Shown one piece after another: positions 8,854-18,999 of a DNA stretch of 64,000 nt; the stretch's first letter is position 1, and the number at the start of each line of letters is the position of its first letter. Source of the stretch: Rhodococcoides kyotonense (GTDB lineage Bacteria > Actinomycetota > Actinomycetes > Mycobacteriales > Mycobacteriaceae); contig NZ_FZOW01000006.1 of the NCBI RefSeq assembly GCF_900188125.1, forward strand, positions 248,001 through 312,000, written 5' to 3'. Made by a program: the position numbers and the translations under genes. Under the pieces are notes generated by a model. The model saw only the letters and a program-made list of their open reading frames with translations, searched no databases and was not told the origin of the DNA.

Positions 8854-9214
8854 CGTCGAGCAGTTCGGTCAGTTCCTCGGCGTACGACAGCTTTCTGCGA
8901 AGGTTCTCGCAGGCGGCCTCGGCTTTGGAATGGCACTCGTCGACGAAGCGCTCTGCATCCTCTACGCCGTCGCCGCCCGCGTCGATGGTGTCGAGTGAAT
9001 CGAGGAGTCGACGCATCTCGTCGAGCGTGAACTCGAGCGGCTTCATTCGGCGGATGACGATGAGCCGTGCGAGGTCGACCTCGGTGTACAGCCGAAACCC
9101 ACCGGCACTGCGTTCCGACGGCGGTACGAGACCGACCTCGTCGTAGTGGCGCAGCGTGCGTATCGACAGTCCTGTGCGCTCGGCGATGTCACCGATCTGC
9201 ATGAGTTCCGGCAC
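8825..9214 (-). CDS. MerR-family transcriptional regulator
   Basis: A 129-residue MerR regulator: winged HTH IGDIAERTGLSIRTLRHYDEVGLV at residues 6-29 (RTLRHYDE is the family signature), GGFRLYTEVDLARL, then a dimerisation helix (residues 70-120). No Cys pair of the metal-sensing MerR type is visible, so the inducer is not a thiol-bound metal. Its start lies 3 bp after the sulP stop, so it is co-transcribed with and probably controls sulP through the palindrome at 10,699. Confidence 0.9.
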   Translation of the reverse strand: MPELMQIGDIAERTGLSIRTLRHYDEVGLVPPSERSAGGFRLYTEVDLARLIVIRRMKPLEFTLDEMRRLLDSLDTIDAGGDGVEDAERFVDECHSKAEAACENLRRKLSYAEELTELLDVNRRPSRRA

Positions 9215-9217
9215 TCG

Positions 9218-10690
9218 TCAGCCTTCCCCACCCAGTCGGCCGGTGAGACGCTCGTGGCGTTCCTTGCTCGGTCCCCGTAGTCCCACGATGGAGACGGCCT
9301 TCCCTGCCCTGGCGTACTTGGTCGTCACGGCGTCGAGGGTAGCAACGGTCGATGCGTCCCATACCTGGGCTTCGGACAGATCGATGACGATGTTCGGCTG
9401 CTCTGCCGCATAGTCGAATTGGTGAATCAAGTCGTTGCTCGATGCGAAGAACAGCTGGCCACGCACACCGTATACGCGTGTGTCGGCGTCGGGCCGAGGC
9501 AGTTCGACGACCTCGGTGACATGTGCGACGCGCCTCGCGAACAGGATCATCGCGACGACGACTCCGACGATGACTCCGTACGCGAGATTGTCGGTCAGGA
9601 CCGTCACCGCGACGGTCGCGACCATGACGGCGGTTTCGCTGAGAGGCATGCGTCGCAACGTCTTCGGCGTGATGGAGTGCCAGTCGAACGTCGCGAAGCA
9701 CACCATGATCATCACCGCGCCGAGAACTGCCATCGGAATTCGAGCCACGACGTCGCCGAACACGACGACCAGAACCAGCAGGAACGCACCGGCGAGGAAC
9801 GTCGAGATACGGGTGCGGGCGCCGGAGATCTTGGTGTTGATCATCGTCTGCCCGATCAGCGCACAGCCGCCCATGCCGCCGAATGCGCCGGTCACGATGT
9901 TGGCGATGCCGAGGCCTGCGCCCTCGCGCGTCTTGCTCGACGGGGTGTCGGTGACATCGTCGACGAGCTTGGCCGTCAGCAGGGATTCGAGAAGTCCGAC
10001 GAGTGCCATCGCGAACGCGAACGGCGCGATGATCCTCAGCGTCTCCATGTTCCACGGCAGATCGGGCATGAACAGCGACGGCAACGACGACGGCAGCTCG
10101 CCCTCGTCACCGACGTTCGGCACCTGGAGACCGAAGACGATCGTGACGAGAGTCAGCGCGGCGACGGCGACGAGTGGGGCAGGCACGGCCGTCGTCAACC
10201 GGGGCAGCACGGCCATGATGACGATCGCGACGACTGCGATCGGGAACACCACCCTCGACACGTCGACGAAGTACCGGATCTGGGCGATGAAGATCAGGAT
10301 CGCGAGAGCGTTGACGAAGCCGACCATGACACTGCGCGGGATGAACCGCATCAGCTTGACGGCTCCCAGAGCAGTCAGCACGATTTGCATGACGCCACCG
10401 AGAAGAACTGTCGCGACCAGGTAGTCGAGGCCGTACTGCGGCACGATCGGGGCGATGACGAGGGCTACGGAACCCGTTGCCGCCGAGATCATCGCGGTTC
10501 GGCCGCCGACGATCGAAATGGTGACGGCCATCGTGAACGCCGAGAACAGTCCGACGCTGGGATCGACTCCGGCGATGATCGAGAACGAGATCGCCTCGGG
10601 GATCAGCGCGAGGGCGACGACGAGGCCTGCGAGGACCTCGGTCTTCAGTCGTTTCGGGGAGCGCAGCGCGGTCAGGACGTCGGTAGGCAC
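9218..10690 (-). CDS. SulP-family inorganic anion transporter with STAS domain
   Basis: A 490-residue SLC26/SulP anion transporter. The first 370 residues are membrane-spanning, starting with the SulP signature segment [20 protein letters not shown] and continuing with [20 protein letters not shown]. The last 100 residues form a STAS domain ([37 protein letters not shown]), cytosolic and regulatory. Substrates in the family are sulfate, bicarbonate or chloride; the sequence does not decide, though stand-alone SulP-MerR pairs without sulfate-assimilation genes fit bicarbonate or another anion. The GTG start lies only 8 nt after a -10-like hexamer, so the transcript is nearly leaderless. Confidence 0.9.
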   Translation of the reverse strand: MPTDVLTALRSPKRLKTEVLAGLVVALALIPEAISFSIIAGVDPSVGLFSAFTMAVTISIVGGRTAMISAATGSVALVIAPIVPQYGLDYLVATVLLGGVMQIVLTALGAVKLMRFIPRSVMVGFVNALAILIFIAQIRYFVDVSRVVFPIAVVAIVIMAVLPRLTTAVPAPLVAVAALTLVTIVFGLQVPNVGDEGELPSSLPSLFMPDLPWNMETLRIIAPFAFAMALVGLLESLLTAKLVDDVTDTPSSKTREGAGLGIANIVTGAFGGMGGCALIGQTMINTKISGARTRISTFLAGAFLLVLVVVFGDVVARIPMAVLGAVMIMVCFATFDWHSITPKTLRRMPLSETAVMVATVAVTVLTDNLAYGVIVGVVVAMILFARRVAHVTEVVELPRPDADTRVYGVRGQLFFASSNDLIHQFDYAAEQPNIVIDLSEAQVWDASTVATLDAVTTKYARAGKAVSIVGLRGPSKERHERLTGRLGGEG

Positions 10691-10698
10691 GTGGCGCT

Positions 10699-10724
10699 AC
10701 TCTACCCTCACGTGAGGGTAGAGT
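10699..10724. promoter_or_regulatory. Perfect 26-bp palindrome: likely MerR operator over the sulP promoter
   Basis: Half-site ACTCTACCCTCAC is followed immediately by its exact reverse complement. On the minus strand a -35-like CTGACT (10,722-10,727) and a -10-like TAGAGT (10,699-10,704) are 17 bp apart and embedded in the dyad, and the sulP GTG begins 8 nt after the -10. MerR proteins bind such dyads between the -35 and -10. The site touches the lysE stop codon by one base. A terminator role for lysE is less likely because no T-run follows the stem. Confidence 0.65.
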
Positions 10725-11341
10725 CAGACCGAGGATGCCACCGTGCCTATCCCCAGCGCCGCGAGGATTCCCGCGCTGATGCGGTCGAGCCAGTCGGTCA
10801 CCTTCGGCTTACGCAGCAGAGCGACCGCGCGGGACGCCGCGATCGAGAACACGGTCATCGTGAGTGCCGCGACGACGACTTCCACCAGGCCGAGCGTCAT
10901 TGCTCCGCCGAAGGTGACGACCGTCAGAAACTGGGGAACGACGGCGAGGTAGAACAGCCCGACTTTGGGGTTCAGCGCACACGACAGCACTCCCGCACCG
11001 AACGCCGACGGCATCGACGCGGCCACCGGCACGACCGGCTCACCCTCGACCTTGTTCTTTCGACGCGCCATGAACGCGCGAACACCCAGGTACAGCAGGT
11101 ACAGACCACCGAGAATCTTGATGACGCGGTACGCCGTCGCCGATTGTTCGACGATCGCCGCCAACCCGACAGCCACCAACACCGCCCAGAAGAAGCCGCC
11201 GATCGAGACGCCCATCGCCGCCGCGATACCCGGCTTCAGGCCGCCGATGCTGTAGCGCAGCACCAGGAACGAATCCGGCCCGGGAAGGATCGCCAGCAGG
11301 AAGCACACGCCGGCGAAGCTGAGCAGCACGCTGAGGGTCAT
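10724..11341 (-). CDS. LysE-family amino-acid exporter
   Basis: A 205-residue inner-membrane exporter of the LysE/RhtB family with about six hydrophobic helices. The family signature is seen in ILPGPDSFLVLRYSIGGLKPGIAAA (residues about 19-43), with LGGLYLLYLGVRAFMAR and ALNPKVGLFYLAVVPQFL further on. Typical substrates are basic, hydrophobic or homoserine-like amino acids; location next to dapC suggests but does not prove a link to lysine homeostasis. It ends at the sulP operator and starts 9 bp after dapC stops, so transcription from dapC could run through. Confidence 0.88.
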   Translation of the reverse strand: MTLSVLLSFAGVCFLLAILPGPDSFLVLRYSIGGLKPGIAAAMGVSIGGFFWAVLVAVGLAAIVEQSATAYRVIKILGGLYLLYLGVRAFMARRKNKVEGEPVVPVAASMPSAFGAGVLSCALNPKVGLFYLAVVPQFLTVVTFGGAMTLGLVEVVVAALTMTVFSIAASRAVALLRKPKVTDWLDRISAGILAALGIGTVASSV

Positions 11342-11350
11342 GCACGCACC

Positions 11351-12454
11351 TTAGAGTGCGAGGCGCTCCGCAGCCGAATCGATTCTTTCGTCGGTCGCCG
11401 TCAGCGCGATGCGCACGTGCTGCGCGCCGGTCGGTCCGTAGAACTCGCCCGGCGCGACGAGGATGCCGCGTTCGGCGAACCAGTCGACGGTGTCACGACA
11501 CGGTTCACCGCGTGTGGCCCACAGGTAGAGACCGGCTTCGGAGTGGTCGACGGTGAAGCCTGCCTTCTCGACGGCACCCTTCAGCGTTGCTCGCCGAGCT
11601 CGGTAACGCTCACGCTGGATGTTCTCGTGTTCGTCATCCGACAGCGCTGCAGTCATCGCTGCCTGAATCGGCGTCGGCACGATCATGCCCGCATGCTTGC
11701 GCACCTCGAGCAAGTCCTTCACGAGCCCACGATCACCTGCGACGAACCCTGCACGGTAGCTGGCCAGGTTCGACGTCTTCGAAAGCGAGTGCACCGCAAG
11801 GAGGTTGGAGTGATCTCCGTCGCAGACCCGAGGATCGAGGACCGACAGGGCCTCGGCTTCCCACGTCAGGCCCAGGTAGCACTCGTCGGATACGACGACG
11901 GCGTCACGTTCGCGAGCCCATGCGACGACCTTGCGCAGGTGATCGATGCCCAGGACCTTGCCGGTCGGGTTCGACGGTGAATTGACGAACACGAGCGACG
12001 CGCGTTCGGGACCGAGCCGATTCAAGCCGTCGGCGCGGGTGATGCGTGCGCCTGCCAGCAATGCACCGACCTCGTACGTCGGGTACGCGACCTCGGGGAT
12101 GACGACGAGGTCGTCGGCGCCGAGACCGAGCAACGACGGCAACCACGCGATCATTTCCTTCGTGCCGATGGCAGGAAGGACAGCATCGGTGCCGAGTCCC
12201 GTGACGCCGTAACGACGTTCGAGCGCAGCGACAGCCGCCTCACGCAGTGCGGGAGTACCGATGGTCGTCGGGTATCCCGGCTCGTCCGACACCGACGCCA
12301 ATGCGTCGCGAATGATGGGCGCGACCGGGTCGACGGGTGTGCCGACGGACAGATTCACGATCCCGTCGGGGTGCGCCTGCGCCTTCTCTTTCGCGCCGGT
12401 CAGCGAGTCCCACGGGAAGTCCGGGAGGCCGGACGCGACCGATATTCGAGCCAA
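11351..12454 (-). CDS. dapC: Actinobacterial succinyl-DAP aminotransferase DapC
   Basis: PLP-dependent class I/II aminotransferase (367 residues) of the actinobacterial succinyldiaminopimelate transaminase type (M. tuberculosis Rv1178 kind). Motifs: NLSVGTPVDPVAP, EPGYPTTIGTPALREAAV, NSPSNPTGKVLG, SDECYLGLTW and the PLP lysine in VHSLSKTSNLASYRAGF. Together with dapD and dapE in this window it completes three succinylase-branch steps. A TTG at 12,454, 2 bp after the fdxC stop, is the only reasonable start; coupling to fdxC translation is likely. M. tuberculosis also has an unrelated dapC-named gene (Rv0858c), so the true in vivo DapC role is assigned by family only. Confidence 0.88.
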   Translation of the reverse strand: MARISVASGLPDFPWDSLTGAKEKAQAHPDGIVNLSVGTPVDPVAPIIRDALASVSDEPGYPTTIGTPALREAAVAALERRYGVTGLGTDAVLPAIGTKEMIAWLPSLLGLGADDLVVIPEVAYPTYEVGALLAGARITRADGLNRLGPERASLVFVNSPSNPTGKVLGIDHLRKVVAWARERDAVVVSDECYLGLTWEAEALSVLDPRVCDGDHSNLLAVHSLSKTSNLASYRAGFVAGDRGLVKDLLEVRKHAGMIVPTPIQAAMTAALSDDEHENIQRERYRARRATLKGAVEKAGFTVDHSEAGLYLWATRGEPCRDTVDWFAERGILVAPGEFYGPTGAQHVRIALTATDERIDSAAERLAL

Positions 12455-12456
12455 CG

Positions 12457-12780
12457 TCAGTGCTCGCCCATGGGAGGCAGCGCCTTGATGAACGGTGGGT
12501 CGTAGTCGACCTTGCCGAGCTTCGCTGCGCCACCGGGTGAACCCAAGTCGTCGAAGAAGTCGACGTTCGCGCTGACGTAGCCGCTCCACTGATCGGGAAC
12601 GTCGTCTTCGTAGAAGATCGCCTCGACGGGGCAGACCGGCTCGCAGGCTCCGCAGTCGACGCACTCGTCGGGGTGGATGTACAGCATGCGATTGCCTTCG
12701 TAAATGCAGTCCACCGGGCACTCTTCGATGCATGCCTTGTCGAGCACATCCACGCACGGTTCCGCAATCGAGTAGGTCAC
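12457..12780 (-). CDS. fdxC: 7Fe-8S ferredoxin FdxC
   Basis: A 107-residue actinobacterial ferredoxin. Cluster ligands are visible in [21 protein letters not shown] and [16 protein letters not shown]; the expanded spacing of the first Cys motif is that of 7Fe (3Fe-4S plus 4Fe-4S) ferredoxins. The C-terminal extension ends KALPPMGEH. It carries electrons in the cytoplasm and could serve the P450 at 2,649 or other oxygenases. A strong ribosome-binding site (GGGAGGGAG) sits upstream at about 12,788-12,797. First gene of the fdxC-dapC unit, as in mycobacteria (Rv1177-Rv1178). Confidence 0.95.
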   Translation of the reverse strand: MTYSIAEPCVDVLDKACIEECPVDCIYEGNRMLYIHPDECVDCGACEPVCPVEAIFYEDDVPDQWSGYVSANVDFFDDLGSPGGAAKLGKVDYDPPFIKALPPMGEH

Positions 12781-12912
12781 TGCTGCTCTCCCTCCCTTTC
12801 CGATAGGTCGACGCCGAGGTGTCGCCTCGAACGCCCTGAGAATCCTAGTATCGCGTCGTAGAATTCCGACAACCAGCGCAGGGTGTCCTCACTCGCGTGG
12901 TTCTGCCTCGAT

Positions 12913-13659
12913 TCATGGCGCCGTTTTCGAGCCTACGTGTTTCGGTTCGGCTGCGTGATCGGCGATCCAGCGACGCCCTTGTCTCGCCGCGCGAGACAGC
13001 GCTTCTCGCTCACCGAAATAGCTGGCCACGCCCCCGATCACCGGAATGGCCGACACGACACGGAACGGTAGTCGGCTGTGCGGGCGTTTCGCCAGCTCGC
13101 TGGACACCTCACGAAGCACCGTCGCGACGTCCCACATCGCGCGCAGCAACGCGAACGGACCGCAGTCACGAGAGCGCGCAGGCGCCTTCTCGGGTTCCGC
13201 TGCAGAGAGATCGATCTCACGTTCGCACAGCACCGACGCGAGCAGCTGGACGTGCGTCGCACGGTCGGTGACACCACATTCGCGAGACACAGCAACGAGA
13301 ACCATTGCCTGATTGGCGAACCCGAGCAGGTCCTGCAACGGCAGCCTGTTGACGAGCACCCCGAACACACCGGGAAAGGCAACCGCGACGGTGTTCAGCG
13401 CGCCGATTCGTGCGACCCACCACTGCGATCGGGCGTCGGCGTCGAGCTTCTGCCATCCCTGGGTCCCGGGGAAGTCGGTGGCGTTCAGAGCCCATGCGAG
13501 CGCGTCCAGAGCCTTGTCGACGACGGTGTCGTCGCCCGCAGGCGTGCGAAACGTTCGCGCTTTCAAGCCGACTGGGTCGCGTGTTCCGAGGATGTCGAGA
13601 ACAGGGTCGATGATAGCGACGGACCTTTCCAGGGCCGTCGCGACGGTGCGATCGTCCAT
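12913..13659 (-). CDS. Conserved protein of unknown function downstream of fbiC
   Basis: A 248-residue, mostly helical protein. It has a hydrophobic stretch at about residues 115-128 (FANQAMVLVAVS) and another glycine-rich one near 208-220 (SAIPVIGGVASYFGE), which may be membrane-associated but are short. The start is 2 bp after the fbiC stop on the same strand, so it is co-transcribed with fbiC, yet nothing in it resembles known F420 enzymes. Not recognised; a link to F420 is only contextual. Confidence 0.65.
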   Translation of the reverse strand: MDDRTVATALERSVAIIDPVLDILGTRDPVGLKARTFRTPAGDDTVVDKALDALAWALNATDFPGTQGWQKLDADARSQWWVARIGALNTVAVAFPGVFGVLVNRLPLQDLLGFANQAMVLVAVSRECGVTDRATHVQLLASVLCEREIDLSAAEPEKAPARSRDCGPFALLRAMWDVATVLREVSSELAKRPHSRLPFRVVSAIPVIGGVASYFGEREALSRAARQGRRWIADHAAEPKHVGSKTAP

Positions 13660-13661
13660 GC

Positions 13662-16232
13662 TCAGACGAGCCCCAGTTCCGGCATCCGCTCGACGCGGCC
13701 GTACGTCGTGGTGCGTTCGCGGGCAGGGCGGCCGATACCGTTCGCGATCTCGTGCAGCTCGGCGACGGTCTTCTCCGACCCGTTCTCACTACCGGCCATC
13801 CGAGAGATGGTCTCCTCCATCAACGTTCCACCCAGATCGTTCGCGCCACCGTTCAACATCACCTGCGTACCGGTGATCCCCAACTTCACCCAGGAGGTCT
13901 GAATGCTGTCGATCCGGCCGTGCAACATGATCCGCGCCAACGCATGCACCGCACGATTGTCCCGATTCGTCGGACCCGGACGCGACGCCCCCGCCAAATA
14001 CAACGGCGAGCTCTGATGCACGAACGGCAACGGCACGAACTCGGTGAACCCGCCCGTCTTGTCCTGAATCTTCTTGAGCACGTTCATATGACCCACCCAG
14101 TGCGACGGATTGTCCACATGCCCGTACATCATCGTCGACGACGATCGCAGCCCCACCTCGTGCGCCGTGGTCACCACCTCGATCCACTCCGCCGCAGGCA
14201 ACTTCCCCTTCGTCAACACCCACCGAACCTCGTCGTCGAGGATCTCCGCCGCCGTCCCCGGAATCGTGTCCAACCCGGCCGCCCGCAGCTCCGTCAGCCA
14301 TTCACGAATCGACTGCCCACCCCGCGAGGCACCGTTGACGATCTCCATCGGCGAGAACGCATGCACATGCATCCCCGGCACCCGAGCCTTCACCGCACGC
14401 ACCAGATCCGCATACCCCGTCACCGGCAACTCCGGATCGATACCGCCCTGCATGCACACCTCCGACGCGCCCGCGACGTGCGCCTCCCACGCCCGATCCG
14501 CCACCTCGGAGGTCGACAGCGTGAACGCATCCGCATCACCCTTACGCTGCGCGAACGCACAGAACCGGCAGCCGGTGTAGCAGATGTTGGTGAAGTTGAT
14601 GTTCCGGTTCACCACGTAGGTGACGTCCTCGCCCATGACCTGCTTACGCAGATCGTCCGCCAACGCCGCGACCGCATCCATACCCGGACCCTCGGCCGTC
14701 GCCAACGCCAGATACTGCTCGTCGCTGAGCCCCGCAGGATCAGCTTCGGCAGCCTTCAGCGCCGCCATCAGATCCCGGTCGACGCGCTCGAGCCCGGCCA
14801 GATCACGGACCTGCTCACGGATCGACTCCCAATCCCCGAACGCGTTCGCCAGATCGCTGCGGGTGTCGGTGTTACGACCGTCCGTGTCGATCTCGGTGTT
14901 CAGATCCACCCGACCCGAGGACTCCCACTGCTCGTCCGGCTCCTGCCACGGCAGACCCGACGGCGTCACGTCGACGCGGGCCATACCCGTCTCCGGATCC
15001 GCCAACGCCTGCACATGTGCGGAGATCCTCGGATCGATCCACGGCGCACCGGCGAGAATGTACTGCGGCTGCGCCGCGGTCCGCTCCACCAACGTGTAGC
15101 CGGCAGCCTGGCTCAGCTCGGCGAGTGTGTCCAGATTCGGCCACGGCCGCTCCGGATTCACGTGATCCGGTGTCAGCGGCGAGACCCCACCCCAGTCGTC
15201 GACGCCCGCCCGCAACAACGCCGCAGTCTCCTCCGCTTCGACGAGGTTCGGCGGCGCCTGAATCCGCATCGCCGGACCCACCAGAATGCGCGTCACCGCG
15301 ATCGTCGCCAGGAACTCCTCCATACCCGCGTTCGGTGCCTGACGCATCGCCGTATCGGGCTTGGCGAGGAAATTCTGCACGATGATCTCCTGCACATGCC
15401 CGAACGCCTTGTGCACCTTACGGATTGCCATGATCGACTCGGCGCGATCACGGATCGTCTCCCCGATCCCCACCAAAATCCCGGTCGTGAACGGAATGTT
15501 CAACCGGCCCGCGTCGGTCAACGTCCGCAGCCGGACCTCCGGATCCTTGTCCGGGCTGCCGTAATGCGCCTGGCCCTTCTCCTCGAACAACCGCCGCGAG
15601 GTGGTCTCGAGCATCATGCCCATCGACGGCGCCACCGGCTTGAGCCGCGAGAGCTCCTGCCACGACATCACACCCGGATTCAGATGCGGCAGCAGACCGG
15701 TCTCCTCGAGCACCCGAATGGCCATCGCCCGCACATAGTCCAGCGTCGAATCGTAGCCGCGGGAATCGAGCCACTCCTTCGCCTCCGGCCACCGCTCCTC
15801 CGGACGGTCACCGAGCGTGAACAGCGCTTCCTTGCAACCGAGTTCGGCGCCCTTGCGAGCGACCTCGATGATCTCGTCCGGGTCCATGAACAGACCATGG
15901 CCTTCGGCTTTCAGCTTGCCGGGCACCGTCACGAACGTGCAGTAATGGCACTTGTCGCGGCACAACCGCGTGATCGGGATGAACACCTTCCGCGAATAAC
16001 TGACCGTCTTCGGCCGTCCCGCCGACTCCAACCCCGCATCACGCACCCGCGACGCCGACGCCATCAGATCCACCAGATCCTCACCGCGCGCATGCAGCAA
16101 GACGGTGGCCTCGTCGACATTCAAGCTGACACCGTCACGCGCACGACGCAGAACACGACGCATAGCGGACGGAGCGGGGGCCTTCTCTGGAGTGTGGCGA
16201 ACAGGTGCAGCAGGATCAGGCAGCATGGTCAC
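13662..16232 (-). CDS. fbiC: FO synthase FbiC (CofG-CofH fusion)
   Basis: Bifunctional radical-SAM enzyme making FO (the deazaflavin core of coenzyme F420) from tyrosine and 5-amino-6-ribitylaminouracil. With a GTG start at 16,232 it has 856 residues, the same length as mycobacterial FbiC. The N-terminal CofG half has CRDKCHYC (Cys91, 95, 98) and the C-terminal CofH half has CYTGCRFC (Cys551, 555, 558), each binding a 4Fe-4S cluster. GTG 16,232 lies 12 nt after GGAGGAG; ATG 16,226 is the alternative. A four-codon ORF starts in between (see findings). Leftward, followed by an unknown gene. Confidence 0.94.
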   Translation of the reverse strand: MTMLPDPAAPVRHTPEKAPAPSAMRRVLRRARDGVSLNVDEATVLLHARGEDLVDLMASASRVRDAGLESAGRPKTVSYSRKVFIPITRLCRDKCHYCTFVTVPGKLKAEGHGLFMDPDEIIEVARKGAELGCKEALFTLGDRPEERWPEAKEWLDSRGYDSTLDYVRAMAIRVLEETGLLPHLNPGVMSWQELSRLKPVAPSMGMMLETTSRRLFEEKGQAHYGSPDKDPEVRLRTLTDAGRLNIPFTTGILVGIGETIRDRAESIMAIRKVHKAFGHVQEIIVQNFLAKPDTAMRQAPNAGMEEFLATIAVTRILVGPAMRIQAPPNLVEAEETAALLRAGVDDWGGVSPLTPDHVNPERPWPNLDTLAELSQAAGYTLVERTAAQPQYILAGAPWIDPRISAHVQALADPETGMARVDVTPSGLPWQEPDEQWESSGRVDLNTEIDTDGRNTDTRSDLANAFGDWESIREQVRDLAGLERVDRDLMAALKAAEADPAGLSDEQYLALATAEGPGMDAVAALADDLRKQVMGEDVTYVVNRNINFTNICYTGCRFCAFAQRKGDADAFTLSTSEVADRAWEAHVAGASEVCMQGGIDPELPVTGYADLVRAVKARVPGMHVHAFSPMEIVNGASRGGQSIREWLTELRAAGLDTIPGTAAEILDDEVRWVLTKGKLPAAEWIEVVTTAHEVGLRSSSTMMYGHVDNPSHWVGHMNVLKKIQDKTGGFTEFVPLPFVHQSSPLYLAGASRPGPTNRDNRAVHALARIMLHGRIDSIQTSWVKLGITGTQVMLNGGANDLGGTLMEETISRMAGSENGSEKTVAELHEIANGIGRPARERTTTYGRVERMPELGLV

Positions 16233-16298
16233 CAGTCGATCATGCTCCTCCGACACGTTCGCATGCCACCGGGAGGGGGCACAGCTAGGTTTGTAGCC

Positions 16299-16787
16299 AT
16301 GATCACGATGTCCGATCCAGCGTGGCGTCCGAGTCCCCGTGCGAAGCAGTTGTGGGCCGTCAATGCAGCTCTGATGTGGGTTCCGGTGTTCATCGCGCAG
16401 ATCGTCTGGGCCGTGATCGCCGCGAAACCCACGACGTGGCCGCACATCGCAGTCCTGGTCGCGTCGCTGGTCCTCGCGGCAGCACACATCGTGGTCGTAC
16501 CGCTGTGGCGGTACCGAGTGCATCGCTGGGAGATCAGCGAGACGGCCGTCTACACACTGACCGGCTGGTTCGATCAGGAACGACGCATCGCCCCGATCTC
16601 GCGGGTACAGACCGTCGACACCGAGCGCGGGCCGATCGATCGATTGCTGGGCCTGTCGACCGTCACCGTGACGACGGCGTCGTCTGCGGGTGCGGTGAAG
16701 ATCACCGCCCTCGACAAGGATGTCGCGGACAAGACCGTAGCCCAGCTGACCGACATCGCCGGGCGCACGCTGGGTGACGCGACGTGA
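16299..16787 (+). CDS. PH (bPH2) domain membrane protein, YdbS-like
   Basis: A 162-residue protein with two hydrophobic helices (about residues 20-40 and 50-70) followed by a bacterial PH domain: [34 protein letters not shown] and the [17 protein letters not shown] strand pair. The arrangement matches Bacillus YdbS, which works with YdbT in resistance to bacteriocins/class-II peptides; the next gene is YdbT-like. ATG 16,299 is chosen because the longer open frame upstream is antisense to fbiC. The stop overlaps the next GTG (GTGA). Divergent from fbiC. Confidence 0.85.
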   Translation: MITMSDPAWRPSPRAKQLWAVNAALMWVPVFIAQIVWAVIAAKPTTWPHIAVLVASLVLAAAHIVVVPLWRYRVHRWEISETAVYTLTGWFDQERRIAPISRVQTVDTERGPIDRLLGLSTVTVTTASSAGAVKITALDKDVADKTVAQLTDIAGRTLGDAT

Positions 16788-18280
16788 GCACCGAAACCGA
16801 ACTGCTGGTCGAGGAAGAGCAACAACCGTGGCTTCGCCTCGACCGACGAATGCTGCTGGTGCATCCGGTGAACGAGGCCGTGAAGGTCCTCCCGGTGTTG
16901 CTGGTGTCGTTCATCGTCGGCAGCCAGAGTGGCAACCATCTGTGGGGTTTGATCATCCTCGCGATCGTGGTGGTCTACGCGATTCTCCGGTGGTTCACGA
17001 CGAGTTATCGCATCGGCCCGGTACACGTTCAACTCAGAACCGGTGTGTTCCAGAAGAAGCTTCTCTCGGTTCCGCGTAGTCGCATTCGGTCGGTCGACAT
17101 CGAAGCGAACGTGCTGCACCGCGTTCTCGGGCTGTCGATCCTGCGCATCGGGACCGGCCAGCAGGCAGGTAAGGGCGAGAAGTTCGAGCTCAACGCACTC
17201 GACGCGACAGTGGTTCCAGCACTTCGGGAAGAACTTCTGCACCGAGTGACCCGTACCGTCACCGAGCCGGGAACGCCGCCTGCCGTCGAAACCGAGATCG
17301 CCCACTGGCAGACGTCGTGGGTGCGGTTCGCGCCGTTCTCGTTCACGGGCGTCGTGGCGATCGCGGCTGCCGTCGGTGTGCTGTTCCAGTACGGCCTGGG
17401 CCAGCGGCTCGCGGAATCCGACGTCGTCTCCGACAGCATCGCGTCGGCCGAACAGCTCGGAATCGTCGTCGTCGTTCTCGTCGGGCTTCTGATTCTGCTG
17501 GTCGTCGCGAGCGCGTTCGCGTGCGTCCGCTATCTGATCGCGTACGGCAATCTGACAGTCACCGACGACGGCACCCGACTGCACGTCGCACACGGGCTGC
17601 TCAAAACTCGGTCGACGACGCTCGATCGCAATCGCCTCCGCGGCACGTCACTGTCGGAGCCACTTCTGCTGCGCAGCGCCAAGGGCGCCAAGCTCGACGC
17701 CATCATGACTGGGGTCAGCGCCGAGAAGAAGGAGTCGTCGCTGCTGTTGCCGCAGGCGCCGATCGACGAGGCGCTGCGGATGATGACCATCGTGCTGGGC
17801 GACGCGGGTCTGCATGCCGACGCGCAGAAACCGCTGATCCAGCACGGCCCCGTCGCGCGGCGTCGGCGATACACGCGAGCCGTCGTACCCGTGCTGATCG
17901 CGGCGGCGGCGCTCGGAATCGCCGAGGCCTTCGGCGCCCCGATACCGACCCTCGCCTGGGTGGCCGCGGCGATTCTGCTCGTCGGGGCGGTGTTCGTCGC
18001 GTGGGACCGCTATCGAGGGCTCGGCCATGCGGTGCTCCCCGGTTGGTTGATCACCAGACACGGCTCGCTCGACCGCACACGCCACAGCCTCGAGGCCGCG
18101 GGGATCATAGGCTGGACCGTCAGGCAGACCTTCTTTCAACGACGCGCAGGCGTCGCGACGATCGTTGCGGCCACTCCCGCGGGCGTCGGGCATTACGAGG
18201 TCGTCGATATCCCGGCGGATCGGGCGTGGGCGCTCGTCGAGGCTGTGACGCCGGGAGCCGGTGACAAGTGGGCTCGATAA
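16784..18280 (+). CDS. PH (bPH2) domain membrane protein, YdbT-like
   Basis: A 498-residue membrane protein with repeated pairs of hydrophobic helices each followed by a bPH2 domain ([60 protein letters not shown]). Signature fragments include [23 protein letters not shown] and [16 protein letters not shown]. The YdbS-YdbT pair is widespread in Gram-positive bacteria; biochemical role unclear, implicated in envelope resistance. Translationally coupled to the smaller partner by a 4-bp overlap; its own 3' end overlaps udgB by 13 bp. Confidence 0.85.
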   Translation: MSTETELLVEEEQQPWLRLDRRMLLVHPVNEAVKVLPVLLVSFIVGSQSGNHLWGLIILAIVVVYAILRWFTTSYRIGPVHVQLRTGVFQKKLLSVPRSRIRSVDIEANVLHRVLGLSILRIGTGQQAGKGEKFELNALDATVVPALREELLHRVTRTVTEPGTPPAVETEIAHWQTSWVRFAPFSFTGVVAIAAAVGVLFQYGLGQRLAESDVVSDSIASAEQLGIVVVVLVGLLILLVVASAFACVRYLIAYGNLTVTDDGTRLHVAHGLLKTRSTTLDRNRLRGTSLSEPLLLRSAKGAKLDAIMTGVSAEKKESSLLLPQAPIDEALRMMTIVLGDAGLHADAQKPLIQHGPVARRRRYTRAVVPVLIAAAALGIAEAFGAPIPTLAWVAAAILLVGAVFVAWDRYRGLGHAVLPGWLITRHGSLDRTRHSLEAAGIIGWTVRQTFFQRRAGVATIVAATPAGVGHYEVVDIPADRAWALVEAVTPGAGDKWAR

Positions 18281-18999
18281 CCAGCATCGGCCATCTCGAT
18301 CGCGAGGTCTCCCGGTGCCGTGCGTGCCCGCGTCTGGTTGCGTGGCGGGAGAAGGTCGCGGCCGAGAAGAAGGCCGAGTTCAGGGATCAACACTATTGGG
18401 GCAGGCCGGTTCCCGGGTTCGGACCGGCCGATGCGCCGATGCTGATCGTCGGCCTCGCCCCGGCCGCGCATGGCGGAAACCGCACCGGACGAATGTTCAC
18501 CGGCGACCGCGCAGGCGACTTCCTCTATGCCGCACTGCATGCCGTCGGACTCTCGAATCAGCCCACGGCAACACACATCGACGACGGCCTGGCCTTGCGA
18601 GGAGTGCGCATCACCGCGCCCGTGCACTGCGCTCCCCCGGCGAACAAGCCGACGACCGCAGAACGAGACCGCTGCGGGCAGTGGCTCGACATCGAACTGG
18701 GACTGCTGAAGCCGAAGCTGCGATCCGTCGTCGTACTCGGTGGCTTCGGGTGGCAGTCGTTACTGCCGGTTCTCGAGCGCGGCGGCTGGGAGATCCCGCG
18801 GCCGCGACCGAAGTTCGGTCACGGCACAGAAGTGGATCTCGCAGAATCCTCGGGTCGTTCCGCAGGCTCCACTCCTGGCGAAATTCGGTTGTTCGGGTGC
18901 TTCCACGTCAGTCAGCGCAACACGTTCACCGGGTTGCTGACCCCGACGATGGTCGAGGATGTGCTTCGTGCCGCGGGGACCCATGCGGGGCTGTTGTGA
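18268..18999 (+). CDS. udgB: Uracil-DNA glycosylase family 5 (UdgB)
   Basis: Iron-sulfur uracil/hypoxanthine-DNA glycosylase of base-excision repair, 243 residues. Four cysteines suit a 4Fe-4S cluster (Cys17, Cys20, Cys121, Cys136). The active-site motif A reads GLAPAAHGGNRTGRMFTGD, without the acidic residue of family 1, and motif B is HVSQRNTFTG, both typical of UdgB (M. tuberculosis Rv1259). The GTG start lies inside the preceding gene. The last 74 bp overlap a convergent membrane-protein gene. Confidence 0.9.
   Translation: MGSITSIGHLDREVSRCRACPRLVAWREKVAAEKKAEFRDQHYWGRPVPGFGPADAPMLIVGLAPAAHGGNRTGRMFTGDRAGDFLYAALHAVGLSNQPTATHIDDGLALRGVRITAPVHCAPPANKPTTAERDRCGQWLDIELGLLKPKLRSVVVLGGFGWQSLLPVLERGGWEIPRPRPKFGHGTEVDLAESSGRSAGSTPGEIRLFGCFHVSQRNTFTGLLTPTMVEDVLRAAGTHAGLL

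Noticed and set aside
10699-10724. 26-bp palindrome as an intrinsic terminator of lysE
   Set aside because: No T-run follows, and it coincides with a well-placed promoter for sulP, whose operon encodes a MerR regulator.
9419-11980. 853-codon plus-strand frame opposite sulP, lysE and dapC
   Set aside because: Asp/Arg/His-rich composition without motifs, entirely antisense to three clear genes.
13752-16298. Open frame of about 850 codons on the plus strand opposite fbiC
   Set aside because: Arg/His/Pro-rich shadow of the third-codon GC bias of fbiC; only its last 162 codons (from 16,299) form a real gene.
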